The translations under genes were made by a program, and so were the position numbers. 64,000 nt of DNA from WLXB01 sp040221475. GTDB lineage: Bacteria; Pseudomonadota; Alphaproteobacteria; Rhodospirillales; Rhodospirillaceae. The notes under the pieces were generated by a model. The model saw nothing but the letters and a program-made list of their open reading frames with translations. It ran no database searches and was not told the DNA's origin. Where the stretch lies: positions 620,001 through 684,000 of the forward strand of contig JAVKEJ010000053.1 in NCBI GenBank assembly GCA_040221475.1. The letters are read 5' to 3'. How positions within the stretch are numbered: position 1 is the stretch's first letter; every line of letters starts with the position of its first letter. Shown piece by piece: positions 53,573-62,329 of the stretch.

Positions 53573-54662
53573 TTTTATTTAAGGCCAGCTTCTTCCACCA
53601 CAGCCAAGCACCGGTCACAAACAAAAACGGCATAATCAATCCAGACAATAAAACGATAAATCGCCCAAAGTTCCCCAATACTTCTCCGGAATGAATGGGA
53701 AAAGCCCAATCTTCCGCAAGGGCTAACCCAACCAACTCATCGGAGTTCCTGATCGCAGTCACGCGGCCCGTATGGCGCTCGAAGAAAACACGGTTCAAGG
53801 CACGGACGTTGGCATTACCCGTATCCAAAAAGGTCACAACCACAATGCTGCGTGCTAAGCGGATGTAGCTTAGATCCCGGATCGGGTCATTGGGGAATCT
53901 TTCACGCGCAACTTCAATTAAGGAATCAATCGGAACAGACTCACCTGAATGATCTGCGGACGCTCCTGCGGCTGCAAAAACACCAAAGCCACCAGAGTCA
54001 TCAAGTTTGATTGAGGGCAGTGTGAGCAATCCGAAAATCATCTTTCCTGACAAAGCGACTACAAACAGTAAGAGAAATGCATACGCGCCACTGACGCGAT
54101 GGAGGCCGAATAAAAAACGGCGTAACGGCCTTCTCTTTATCGCAAGTGCCTGCTTGAAAGTTTCACGGCGAGGCCACCATAAATACAATCCCGACGCACT
54201 CATTAACATCATGATCAACGCACCCGCATGTACGGCATTGATGCCCGGCGTTCCGGCAGAAACTTGCTCATGAAGTCTGAACATCAGCTCAAAAGGATAC
54301 TCATATTTACTCCCCCATCCTGTAATTTCACCTGTGTAGGAATTCATGCTGACATACATATTTGGTGAAGGTGCGTTATCCCACACACGAATAAAATAGG
54401 CTTCGTTAGGCTTTTGCGGAAAAACGATGCTCAGGACATTATGCGGAATGTCTGGAAAAGTTTGACTGAAGGACTCGAGAACAGCCGAGATGGCCAGAAA
54501 CGGCTTATTCTGCGGTTCAATCAGCATTTCTTCTGCATGCAACCAATGGTTCCCCGCATGCCGGTAGGCTACAGCCGCACCTGTAAGTCCCTGAAAGGCC
54601 AAAAATAGGCCAATGACTAGACCGCACCATAAGTGCACTTGAAACAGTACTTTCCGCAGCAT
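53541..54662 (-). CDS. PepSY-associated membrane protein
   Basis: A 373-residue inner-membrane protein with four helices: VHLWCGLVIGLFLAFQGLTGA, AVHAGALIMMLMSASGLYLWW, VSGAYAFLLLFVVALSG and FIVLLSGLIMPFLFVTGAWLWW. Two periplasmic PepSY-like loops lie between them. The family is commonly linked to iron-siderophore or flavin-related reductase systems. No TonB receptor is adjacent. It has no close partner in the window. Confidence 0.85.
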   Translation of the reverse strand: MLRKVLFQVHLWCGLVIGLFLAFQGLTGAAVAYRHAGNHWLHAEEMLIEPQNKPFLAISAVLESFSQTFPDIPHNVLSIVFPQKPNEAYFIRVWDNAPSPNMYVSMNSYTGEITGWGSKYEYPFELMFRLHEQVSAGTPGINAVHAGALIMMLMSASGLYLWWPRRETFKQALAIKRRPLRRFLFGLHRVSGAYAFLLLFVVALSGKMIFGLLTLPSIKLDDSGGFGVFAAAGASADHSGESVPIDSLIEVARERFPNDPIRDLSYIRLARSIVVVTFLDTGNANVRALNRVFFERHTGRVTAIRNSDELVGLALAEDWAFPIHSGEVLGNFGRFIVLLSGLIMPFLFVTGAWLWWKKLALNKTKPAPSPDAV

Positions 54663-54885
54663 GTGTTCCCCTTCCCCGAATTATCCTGTCACTGCAGTAC
54701 CACAGTTCGCAATCCCCTTCTCACCGGCATACATGGGTCATTATTGATGACTCACCCTCCTATCTCAAAGATTACTCAAACCGCCAAAGTCATATGCTCA
54801 GGGACGATTGTCGCCGTTCTGTAACACTACCCGAAGCCATCTCTAGCGTAGGATTGCGCTTGCGAATTAAAATGCAGGAGTAGCT

Positions 54886-55152
54886 ATGCTCTATATGGTG
54901 GTCGAGCAGTTCAAGGACGATAACGCACAGGCCGTTTACGAACGGTATTTCGATAAGGGCCGCATGATGCCGGAAGGCATGACGTATATAAGCAGTTGGG
55001 TCACGATAGACCTCACCCGGTGCTACCAAATCGTGGAGTGCGAAGATGAAGCTCAGCTCCAAACCTGGATGGACAACTGGACGGATCTGGTAGACTTCTT
55101 CATCCGCCCTGTTGTACCTGGGGCAGATATGATGAGAGCCTTTCAATCCTAG
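54886..55152 (+). CDS. DUF3303-family small protein
   Basis: An 88-residue protein starting MLYMVVEQFKDDNAQAVYERYFDKGRMMPEGMTYISSWV and ending WMDNWTDLVDFFIRPVVPG, which is the full DUF3303 pattern (a ferredoxin-like fold). Function unknown. An AGGAG ribosome site precedes it. It is followed by the GFA gene 11 nt later, so the two probably form an operon. Confidence 0.83.
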   Translation: MLYMVVEQFKDDNAQAVYERYFDKGRMMPEGMTYISSWVTIDLTRCYQIVECEDEAQLQTWMDNWTDLVDFFIRPVVPGADMMRAFQS

Positions 55153-55163
55153 GAGCCTCCAAA

Positions 55164-55592
55164 ATGATCCACGGCCAATGCCTCTGCGGCAAAGTTACCT
55201 ACCAAATAGATGTGCCAGATGATCATCTCGGCGAAACCAATTATTGCTACTGCAATGAATGCAGGCGCGCCAATGGCACCGCTTTTTCAGCCAATGTTGC
55301 GGTTCCCGCAAGCAGCTACATGCTGCTCACAGGACAAGAGTTGATTACGGAATATGAATCTTCGCCAGGAAATCATCGAGCCTTCTGTTCGGCGTGCGGC
55401 TCACCTGTGCATGGTAAAAAAGGATCAGACCCAGACCATACTCGCGTGCGACTAGGGGGCCTTGATAACGCAGCCAAGGTCAAACCCAATTCACATGCAT
55501 GGACCAGTGAAAAGCCTGCTTGGTACAATATCGAAGGTTATTTGAAGCGCTTCAAGCAGGCTGCGGATGGAACTGGCGGAACACCAACGTAA
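55164..55592 (+). CDS. GFA-family zinc protein (second copy)
   Basis: 142 residues, GFA/CENP-V fold with zinc cysteines C6-C8 (CLCGKV), C28-C30-C33 (CYCNEC) and C75-C78 (CSACGSP). Related to the protein at 14756 but clearly divergent. Likely small-molecule thiol chemistry, not proven. In an operon with the DUF3303 gene. Confidence 0.85.
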   Translation: MIHGQCLCGKVTYQIDVPDDHLGETNYCYCNECRRANGTAFSANVAVPASSYMLLTGQELITEYESSPGNHRAFCSACGSPVHGKKGSDPDHTRVRLGGLDNAAKVKPNSHAWTSEKPAWYNIEGYLKRFKQAADGTGGTPT

Positions 55593-55603
55593 TATAAACT
55601 CTG

Positions 55604-55635
55604 AAAAAAGAGCCGGTGATGCGATGCACCACCGG
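55604..55635 (-). terminator. Intrinsic terminator of amtB
   Basis: Reading the minus strand after the amtB stop, a hairpin with CCGGTG and CACCGG arms (55613-55635) is followed by CTC and six T residues (55604-55609). This is a standard Rho-independent layout. On the plus strand the hairpin lacks a T-run, so it serves amtB. Confidence 0.8.
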
Positions 55636-55671
55636 GTGAGTTAGACTAGACTATAAATCTTTAGTGTAAGT

Positions 55672-57024
55672 TTAGAGTTTCTGAGAACCGCGCCCGAACT
55701 CTGGATAAGCTTCCAAACCGAGCTCAGCTCTATCGAGGCCCATTTCTTCGGCTTCCTCAGAGACACGAATACCTATCAACATGTTCAACGCGAACCAAAC
55801 TAGTGCACTTGCGATACTGACGAAAGCGGCAACGGCCAGAACACCAATAACCTGGGTGACGAAGCTCCCCGAGCCAAAGATACCAACAGCCAGAGTGCCC
55901 CATATGCCCGCAACCAAGTGAACCGGTATAGCACCAACCACGTCATCGATCTTGGCTTTGTCCAGCAATGGAACACTAAAGATCGCCAACGCAGAACCAA
56001 TGGCCCCAACCACAATTGCCAACATATGGTTTTGCAAGTCAGGCCCAGCTGTAATAGCGACCAAACCGGCCAATGCGCCGTTAAGACACATGGTCAGATC
56101 AATTTTACCGTATAGCAATTGCGTCAAAACCATGGCCGTTACCACCCCAGCAGCCGCTGCCAGGTTTGTGTTCACGTACACAATCGAAATCGCGGTCGCA
56201 TCCAAAGCACTACCCAGGGCCAATTGCGACCCGCCGTTAAATCCAAACCAACCAAACCACAAAACAAACGTCCCCAACGTAGCCAAAGGCAGGTTCGCGC
56301 CTGGTATGGGCCGGACACCGGTAGCCGTAAACCGGCCTTTACGCGCCCCCAAAATAAGCGCGCCCACCAACGCAGCCCATCCGCCACAACTGTGAACAAG
56401 GGTTGAGCCGGCGAAGTCAGAGAAGCCCATTTCAGAAAGCCAGCCGCCGCCCCAGGTCCAAGACGCTTGGATCGGATAAATGAGGGCGCTCAAAAGAACC
56501 ACAAAGATCATGAACGGCCAGATCTTAATGCGCTCGGCCAACGTCCCAGACACAATTGAGGCCGTTGTCGCTACGAACACCATCTGGAAGAACCAGTCAG
56601 ACATGACAGAATAGCCATTGCCAACGACGTCTGCTATTTGCTCATCCGTCGCGGTTTCGGCATTGATCAGAGCAAGCTCCGCCCCTGAAGAGTTATATAG
56701 AAAACTAAAACTACCAAAGTAGCTGCCGACATCCGTGTACATGATGTTGTAGCCGATAAGGTAAAAGACCAATCCAGCGATTGAATACAGGGCGATATTC
56801 TTGAGGCAAATGGAGGCGGTGTTTTTAGTCCGCACTAAGCCTGACTCTAACATGGCAAAACCGGCGGCCATGAGCATGACCAAAAAACCATGAACCAGAA
56901 ATGAAAATGTGTTCAACACATATGCGGTTTCTTCCGATACAGCAGCAAATGCAGGTGTCACAACCAGCACCGCAATACCGGCAGAGGCCCCAAAAACCGT
57001 TCCGTTGCGCATGAAATTTGTCAT
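55672..57024 (-). CDS. amtB: Ammonium transporter (Amt family)
   Basis: A trimeric NH3/NH4+ channel. After a signal-like N-terminus (GTVFGASAGIAVLVVTPAFA) about 11 helices follow, with DWFFQMVFVATTASIVSGTLAERIK, GFSDFAGSTLVHSCGGWAALVGA and FVLWFGWFGFNGGS typical of the family. I place the start at 57024, eight bases after GAGGGAG; an ATG at 57030 is closer to it, and the longer frame to 57081 runs into the promoter. The gene is monocistronic: sigma-54 promoter in front, terminator behind, and no glnK next to it. Confidence 0.92.
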   Translation of the reverse strand: MTNFMRNGTVFGASAGIAVLVVTPAFAAVSEETAYVLNTFSFLVHGFLVMLMAAGFAMLESGLVRTKNTASICLKNIALYSIAGLVFYLIGYNIMYTDVGSYFGSFSFLYNSSGAELALINAETATDEQIADVVGNGYSVMSDWFFQMVFVATTASIVSGTLAERIKIWPFMIFVVLLSALIYPIQASWTWGGGWLSEMGFSDFAGSTLVHSCGGWAALVGALILGARKGRFTATGVRPIPGANLPLATLGTFVLWFGWFGFNGGSQLALGSALDATAISIVYVNTNLAAAAGVVTAMVLTQLLYGKIDLTMCLNGALAGLVAITAGPDLQNHMLAIVVGAIGSALAIFSVPLLDKAKIDDVVGAIPVHLVAGIWGTLAVGIFGSGSFVTQVIGVLAVAAFVSIASALVWFALNMLIGIRVSEEAEEMGLDRAELGLEAYPEFGRGSQKL

Positions 57025-57081
57025 TGCCATCACTCCCTCGACCGGCCTGAAGCCGGCATTACCCTTCTGTAAAGGCTGCAA

Positions 57082-57097
57082 TGCAAACCACGTGCCA
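57082..57097 (-). promoter_or_regulatory. Sigma-54 (-24/-12) promoter of amtB
   Basis: On the minus strand the sequence TGGCACGTGGTTTGCA matches the RpoN consensus TGGCACG-N4-TTGCA exactly, with GG and GC separated by 10 nt. It lies about 60 nt before the amtB start codon. This implies nitrogen-limitation control through an NtrC-type activator. Confidence 0.9.
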
Positions 57098-57267
57098 AAT
57101 TGCTGCGACGCAACAGGGATGCGATTAAGCTATATTACTCAATAAAAACAATACTGTAGTACGAAGCATCGTAAGCGCTTCAATTGTTTTCTGGAGGCAT
57201 CTCTCGTATTAATGCATAAAATATAGGCAAAAATATTTTATGCCTTATTTTTAAGCACAAAATACAG

Positions 57268-58896
57268 CTAATGCTCACCGCCCAGTATTCCTGTTTGCAC
57301 AGAGTAATCGACCGCGATGCCATAATCAGGATCGTCATCTGAATCGACCATAAGTTGTCCGGCTCGGTTCAATAGCCGATGGCAGTCATGCGACAGGTGC
57401 CGAAGCTGGAGAGTCTTGCCTCTGGCCTCATACTTAAAAGCTACATCTTCGATGGCCTGGAGGGCAGACTGATCCACCACCCGGCTGTCCAGAAAATCAA
57501 CGATCACGATGTCCGGGTCTGTCTCTGGTTTAAACAGTTCCGCAAAACCATCAGTCGAGCCAAAAAACAAAGGGCCATCAATCTTATATACTTTTACACC
57601 CTCAGTGGTTTCATCAATGCGGGCATGAATCCGGCGGGCATTATTCCAGGCATAGGTCAGGGCCGACACAATAACCCCGACGACTACGGCAATGGCTAAG
57701 TCGTACATCACAGTAACAGCCGTTACTAAGACGATAACAAACGCATCGTTCAGCGGAATCTTCCGCATGATCCGCAAGCTCTGCCAGGCAAATGTACCAA
57801 TCACCACCATGAACATTACGCCGACAAGGGCCGCCAATGGAATTTGTTCGATCAAGCTTGAGGCCACGAGGATAAAAGCCAACAAAAACAGAGCTGCGGA
57901 TAAGGCAGACAAACGCGTGCGCCCGCCCGATTTTACGTTAATCATCGACTGACCGATCATGGCGCACCCGCCCATGCCGCCGAAAAACCCAGTCACGGTG
58001 TTCGCAAGCCCCTGAGCCATGCATTCTTGCGACGCCCCGCCCCGCTTGTTGGTCATTTCACCGACAATGTTAAGGGTGAGAAGGCTCTCAATCAGACCAA
58101 TCGCAGCCAGGATGACGGCGAACGGAAAGATAATCTTCAAGGTTTCTAAGTTTAGTGGCACCATCGGGATGTGAAACAACGGCAACCCGCCTTCAATCGA
58201 CGCCAAATCACCGACACGAGGCACGTCTAGTCCAAAGCCGATCACCACCGCTGCGACAATCCCAATCCCAGCAAGCGGCGCCGGAATGGCCGTCGTAACC
58301 TTTGGAACAAACCAGATAATCGCCATGGTCAGGGCCACTAGCCCCAGCATCATGGCCAATGGCAGGCCGCTCATCCAAACTTTTGCCTCGCCCGCGACGT
58401 CTCCGGCAACCTGTGCTGGTACCTGAAACTGACTCAATTGCGCCAGAAAGATCACGATGGCCAGACCATTCACGAAGCCCAGCATCACCGGATGCGGCAC
58501 CAATCGGATGAACTTCCCCAACCGGAAAGCGCCAGCCAGCAACTGAAGCACGCCCATCAACACCACCGTGGCAAACAGATATTCAACACCGTGCTGAGCG
58601 ACCAGAGCCACCATCACAACCGCCAACGCACCGGTCGCCCCGGAGATCATGCCCGGTCGACCGCCCGCAATGGCTGTGATCAGCCCGACGATAAAGGCCG
58701 CATAAAGTCCCACCAGCGGGTGAACCCCCGCCACAAAGGCAAAGGCAACGGCTTCGGGCACCAAGGCCAGCGCCACGGTTAAACCGGCGAGAATCTCAGT
58801 CTTAATGCGGGTGGGAGTGAAAGTAGAAAGGCCGTTTGCCGTCCAATCGCCAAGAGGCAGGCGCCCCACGAAGGAGGCCAGTGTTGCTCGCGTCAC
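57268..58896 (-). CDS. SulP-family anion transporter with STAS domain
   Basis: A 542-residue SLC26/SulP transporter. The membrane part (about 25-420) contains the family signatures VAFAFVAGVHPLVGLYAAFIVGLITAIAGGRPGMISGATGALAV and GGMGGCAMIGQSMINVKSGGRTRLS. A cytosolic STAS domain ends the protein (VYKIDGPLFFGSTDGF...VIVDFLDSRVVDQSALQAIEDV). Sulfate or bicarbonate are the usual substrates; nothing adjacent decides. GTG start. Confidence 0.9.
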   Translation of the reverse strand: MTRATLASFVGRLPLGDWTANGLSTFTPTRIKTEILAGLTVALALVPEAVAFAFVAGVHPLVGLYAAFIVGLITAIAGGRPGMISGATGALAVVMVALVAQHGVEYLFATVVLMGVLQLLAGAFRLGKFIRLVPHPVMLGFVNGLAIVIFLAQLSQFQVPAQVAGDVAGEAKVWMSGLPLAMMLGLVALTMAIIWFVPKVTTAIPAPLAGIGIVAAVVIGFGLDVPRVGDLASIEGGLPLFHIPMVPLNLETLKIIFPFAVILAAIGLIESLLTLNIVGEMTNKRGGASQECMAQGLANTVTGFFGGMGGCAMIGQSMINVKSGGRTRLSALSAALFLLAFILVASSLIEQIPLAALVGVMFMVVIGTFAWQSLRIMRKIPLNDAFVIVLVTAVTVMYDLAIAVVVGVIVSALTYAWNNARRIHARIDETTEGVKVYKIDGPLFFGSTDGFAELFKPETDPDIVIVDFLDSRVVDQSALQAIEDVAFKYEARGKTLQLRHLSHDCHRLLNRAGQLMVDSDDDPDYGIAVDYSVQTGILGGEH

Positions 58897-59045
58897 GTAA
58901 ATTCCAATATTGTGCTTGATGAGAGTGGAGGTCGTGTCAGATGTGACCCGCAGTCATAAAGGACTTATGCTGCAATGCAACAATTGAGTGTGGAAAGTTT
59001 TGTGAAGCGGTGTTGGTAGCTATCCTAAAATCAACAATTCAACTC

Positions 59046-60194
59046 CTACTCCGCCGCCCGCTTAACCCGCTCCGCAGCATCAGTCGGGTCAATCATCGGC
59101 ACAGCGTCAATCACCCAGCCTTTGGCCGTGCGGCGCGCGGGGCTGGGAATGGCGTAAGCCACCTTCTTCCGGTCGGCCTCAACCTTATCAATGTCGATCT
59201 TCCAACCCTTAGCTTCCCAGCCTTTGAGAATCTCCCGGTAGCGGGCAATCGCCCCGTCTGCGGGGACAAAGATTTCTTTGGTATTGGTCGGTGGCGTCAC
59301 CAAAGGGTTCATGGCTTCCAGAATCACGCCGTCCTGCCCGGCCACCACATCATTGCGGCCCATCATCCGCGCATCGTTTTCAGGTTCGATCACAAAATTG
59401 CGCAGGTTCACTAAATACGAGCGCGAATGGGTGTCATCAACCGGGGTCTTAAAACTGTACTGGTGAATATGTTTGTCGGGCATGGGGTTAATCCGCGTCA
59501 CGTTATTTGTTGGCCCATGAGTCCAGGTGCCTGCCGTAATTTGCGCCACATGATCCCGGCCCGTGCCTGCGCGCATCTTCTCGTCTTTGAGCGGCGGCGC
59601 TTTGTAGGCCACCAAAAAGCCCGTCCCCCATTCCGTATCAACGATGTTTAATGGCGGCACATGATAGTCCGGGTCTTCGCCGGAAAATCCATGCGTGGGA
59701 TGCACGAATTCATTGTGGGCCGGATCAAGCGCGTTCTCGACCGAACGTTGGTAATCAATCACCCAATCATAATGCTGGATCGTAGCGCGCCACCCCTCCG
59801 TTCCATATTCTGGAATCTCCATAATCGGAGGCCGTTCCGCCTCTGGCAGATCACCAAGGAAGACATGCACTAAACCGTAGCGTTCTTCAACCGGATAGGT
59901 ATCTGTGCGCGCGCGCGCTGGCGGCTTACCGCCTGGACCAAGTGACGGCACTTTCTGACAGGCGCCTGCACCATCAAATTCCCAGCCATGATAGGGACAC
60001 TGGACGCAATCGCCTTTGATTTTGCCGTTGCCTAACGAGCCACCCCGATGGACACAGGTGTCATTCAAGCAGTGGACTTGCCCTTTTGAGTCCCGGAAAA
60101 GCACGAAATCCAAGCCCAGCATGCGCACCTTGGTTGGCGCTTGATTGGTGATCTCGTCGCTCAGCCCTGCCGCGTACCAAAAGTTAATGAACAT
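59046..60194 (-). CDS. Rieske-type ring-hydroxylating oxygenase alpha subunit
   Basis: A 382-residue Rieske non-heme iron oxygenase. The 2Fe-2S site is C47-X-H49 and C66-X2-H69 (CPYHGWEFDGAG). The mononuclear iron motif is in NALDPAHNEFVHPTHG (D-X2-H-X4-H). The style is vanillate-demethylase/phthalate-oxygenase-like. A reductase is not adjacent. The substrate is unknown; an aromatic acid or methoxy compound is likely. It could belong with the phenol-type Mo enzyme at 31 kb, but they are 25 kb apart. Confidence 0.88.
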   Translation of the reverse strand: MFINFWYAAGLSDEITNQAPTKVRMLGLDFVLFRDSKGQVHCLNDTCVHRGGSLGNGKIKGDCVQCPYHGWEFDGAGACQKVPSLGPGGKPPARARTDTYPVEERYGLVHVFLGDLPEAERPPIMEIPEYGTEGWRATIQHYDWVIDYQRSVENALDPAHNEFVHPTHGFSGEDPDYHVPPLNIVDTEWGTGFLVAYKAPPLKDEKMRAGTGRDHVAQITAGTWTHGPTNNVTRINPMPDKHIHQYSFKTPVDDTHSRSYLVNLRNFVIEPENDARMMGRNDVVAGQDGVILEAMNPLVTPPTNTKEIFVPADGAIARYREILKGWEAKGWKIDIDKVEADRKKVAYAIPSPARRTAKGWVIDAVPMIDPTDAAERVKRAAE

Positions 60195-60392
60195 GCCGCG
60201 TCTCCCGATCGCTCACATCTGTTGTAGACAGAGCCTACGATAATATTTTGTCAGCCCAAAGTCCCTTTCGACAAGACCCGGTGGTGAAAGGAAAACTGCT
60301 GCCAAATGACTGTTAAGAGATTTCGGTATAGCTTAGGGTGCAGTGCAAAATAAGAGCATGTCTCACTGATTTATCGATGGTCTGTTTTCATT

Positions 60393-61292
60393 ATGAATTT
60401 TGAAACCCAATATCTCGCCGCGACCAAAGCCTTTGATGCAAAAGCCTATGTTGATGCCACAAACACATATCTTGATCTGCTTGAAACGGCTAAGGATCGC
60501 ATCCTCGAAATACTGGACAACAGCGCTGCTGCTCGGCTGGTGCACAGCGAGATGGCGATACAATACGGACTTCAAAAAACACTGATCAGACGCATCCAAG
60601 GCGATGATGTCATTACCATTGATCTTGCTCTGTTTACAAAAAACTTACCGCTCTGCATTACTTATGGTCCAAGCACCTGCTCGTTTCTTAAAAATTGGAA
60701 AGATGCATCCCCGACATTTCAAGCCAACATGAAAACGGCAATTGAGCGCTATCAGTACCTGTGCGAAACCAAACTGAATGGAATGCCCTGTCCTGATGTT
60801 GTGCCAGGAGATGTATATGCCGCTATGTGGGTTGCGACTGATCTCATTGACTTTGAACGCTATCTGCCAGACACAGCCGATGATTATGTAAACCTTGGGT
60901 GCGGGTGTGGTTTATTCGACAGCACCTATCTCAAGGGTTCAAGAAGCAATCTTCAGGCTCGTTTGATAGATATAGATCCAAGCGCTAAAAGCACAGTTGA
61001 GCAATTAATATTAGAGAACGATCTCTCCAGTGCTGTGTTTTTGGACCACTATTCAGGCGAGATGGAGACGCCGAGCTTAGTTGTATCAGTTCGCTCTTGC
61101 AGCTATCTCTACGACGCTGACACTTACGATGTGTTGTTTAAAAAGATGAAACCTGGCAGCTGCGCCTTGTTAGATGTCGGCAATGATCGTGAAGCAAAGA
61201 CGACAGCCTATTTTGAATCCCTTGGTGCAACCGCCCACCATCATGAGCGCCTAAATAATACCAGCGTCCAGCTTATCAAATACGTATTTTAA
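60393..61292 (+). CDS. SAM methyltransferase-like protein
   Basis: A 299-residue protein with a helical N-terminus and a Rossmann region around residue 165: DDYVNLGCGCGLFDSTYLKG (motif I-like), ARLIDIDPSAKSTVEQL and LVVSVRSCSYLYDADTYDVLFKKMKPGSCALLDVG. This resembles sugar O-methyltransferase-like proteins. The motif I cysteines (CGCG) are unusual. No neighbour gives a role. Confidence 0.65.
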   Translation: MNFETQYLAATKAFDAKAYVDATNTYLDLLETAKDRILEILDNSAAARLVHSEMAIQYGLQKTLIRRIQGDDVITIDLALFTKNLPLCITYGPSTCSFLKNWKDASPTFQANMKTAIERYQYLCETKLNGMPCPDVVPGDVYAAMWVATDLIDFERYLPDTADDYVNLGCGCGLFDSTYLKGSRSNLQARLIDIDPSAKSTVEQLILENDLSSAVFLDHYSGEMETPSLVVSVRSCSYLYDADTYDVLFKKMKPGSCALLDVGNDREAKTTAYFESLGATAHHHERLNNTSVQLIKYVF

Positions 61293-61331
61293 GACACTTC
61301 CTAGGATGCGAGAGCGCGGCCTGAAAACAAA

Positions 61332-62216
61332 TTAAAAGGTGTAGAGAATACCCATACCAAACAAACCTTGAAAATCGTCACCATCCTGCTCAACAAAAGG
61401 AGCGTTCTTCGCCTCACTGAGCAATAGTTTTGCCTCTCCGCGCACCACCAACTGCCACTTCTCAGACAAGTCGTAAAAACTGGTCAACCGCACCGCCGCT
61501 TCTTCAAAGCCCGCACCTGGACTATATGCATTATACCCTGTCGCTGCGGTGGCACTCAAAGGCACGCCATAATAGGCATTCATATATGTTCCGTTTTTCC
61601 ATTCCGTTGCGATCTCTGGAATAAACTCAAAAGGACCTGTCCGGATAATTGTTCCGACTGCGGCTGATAAACCCACACCCCCATGCCCCCCAGCGACTTC
61701 GTGCCGGGCTCGAAGTCTGAAGGCCACAAATCGGGCGACACGACCTTCAAAGGTAAACCCCACATCTGCGCCCGTCGAGATATCTGGAAGCCGGAATGCC
61801 TTGCTGTCTACACGCGGATTCCGCCCCGTAGAGATTCCGGCTTGGGCAAGAATCCGACAACACTCATTACTCCAAACTTTGACGCGAACACCCAGCGGAT
61901 CAATCCACACATCATCTTTATAGCGAATCTGAAATACCGGTAGCGCTCTTATTTCGTAGCGATCAGAACCGGAGAAATCAGGTGTAGTGCCGATCGCTGC
62001 ACCAACTCTTACACGCCAATCCTCATCCGAGAATTTTCCCATTTCCGAAAGGTAATCAGAAAAATCGTCGTAAGCCGACTCTAGCGCATCAAGGTTCCAA
62101 CCTTGCGCCTGAGCGTTGCTTGAGACTGCTGTGAGGACAAAAATACTCGTTGCTACAAAGAGGCCGCTGCTTTTACTTAACCGGCGTCTAGCTTTAACAA
62201 AAAGACACTTCAACAC
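61332..62216 (-). CDS. MipA/OmpV-family outer membrane protein
   Basis: A 294-residue outer-membrane beta-barrel. A long signal peptide ends at AQAQ (about residue 38). The mature part opens with VRVGAAIGTTPDFSGSDRYEIRALPVFQIRY and ends in a Phe (GMGILYTF), as outer membrane proteins do. The family includes the MltA-interacting scaffold MipA. It is the only gene between the methyltransferase-like gene and mfd. Confidence 0.85.
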   Translation of the reverse strand: MLKCLFVKARRRLSKSSGLFVATSIFVLTAVSSNAQAQGWNLDALESAYDDFSDYLSEMGKFSDEDWRVRVGAAIGTTPDFSGSDRYEIRALPVFQIRYKDDVWIDPLGVRVKVWSNECCRILAQAGISTGRNPRVDSKAFRLPDISTGADVGFTFEGRVARFVAFRLRARHEVAGGHGGVGLSAAVGTIIRTGPFEFIPEIATEWKNGTYMNAYYGVPLSATAATGYNAYSPGAGFEEAAVRLTSFYDLSEKWQLVVRGEAKLLLSEAKNAPFVEQDGDDFQGLFGMGILYTF

Positions 62217-62329
62217 GAACGGTAACCTTCCTTAGAACACTATTAAAAGCGTCCCACCCCCTACAAAATGCACGCATTTCTAAGGACAACGCAAGCGAAA
62301 CCGGCAACCAAAATCTAGACCATTGTTTG

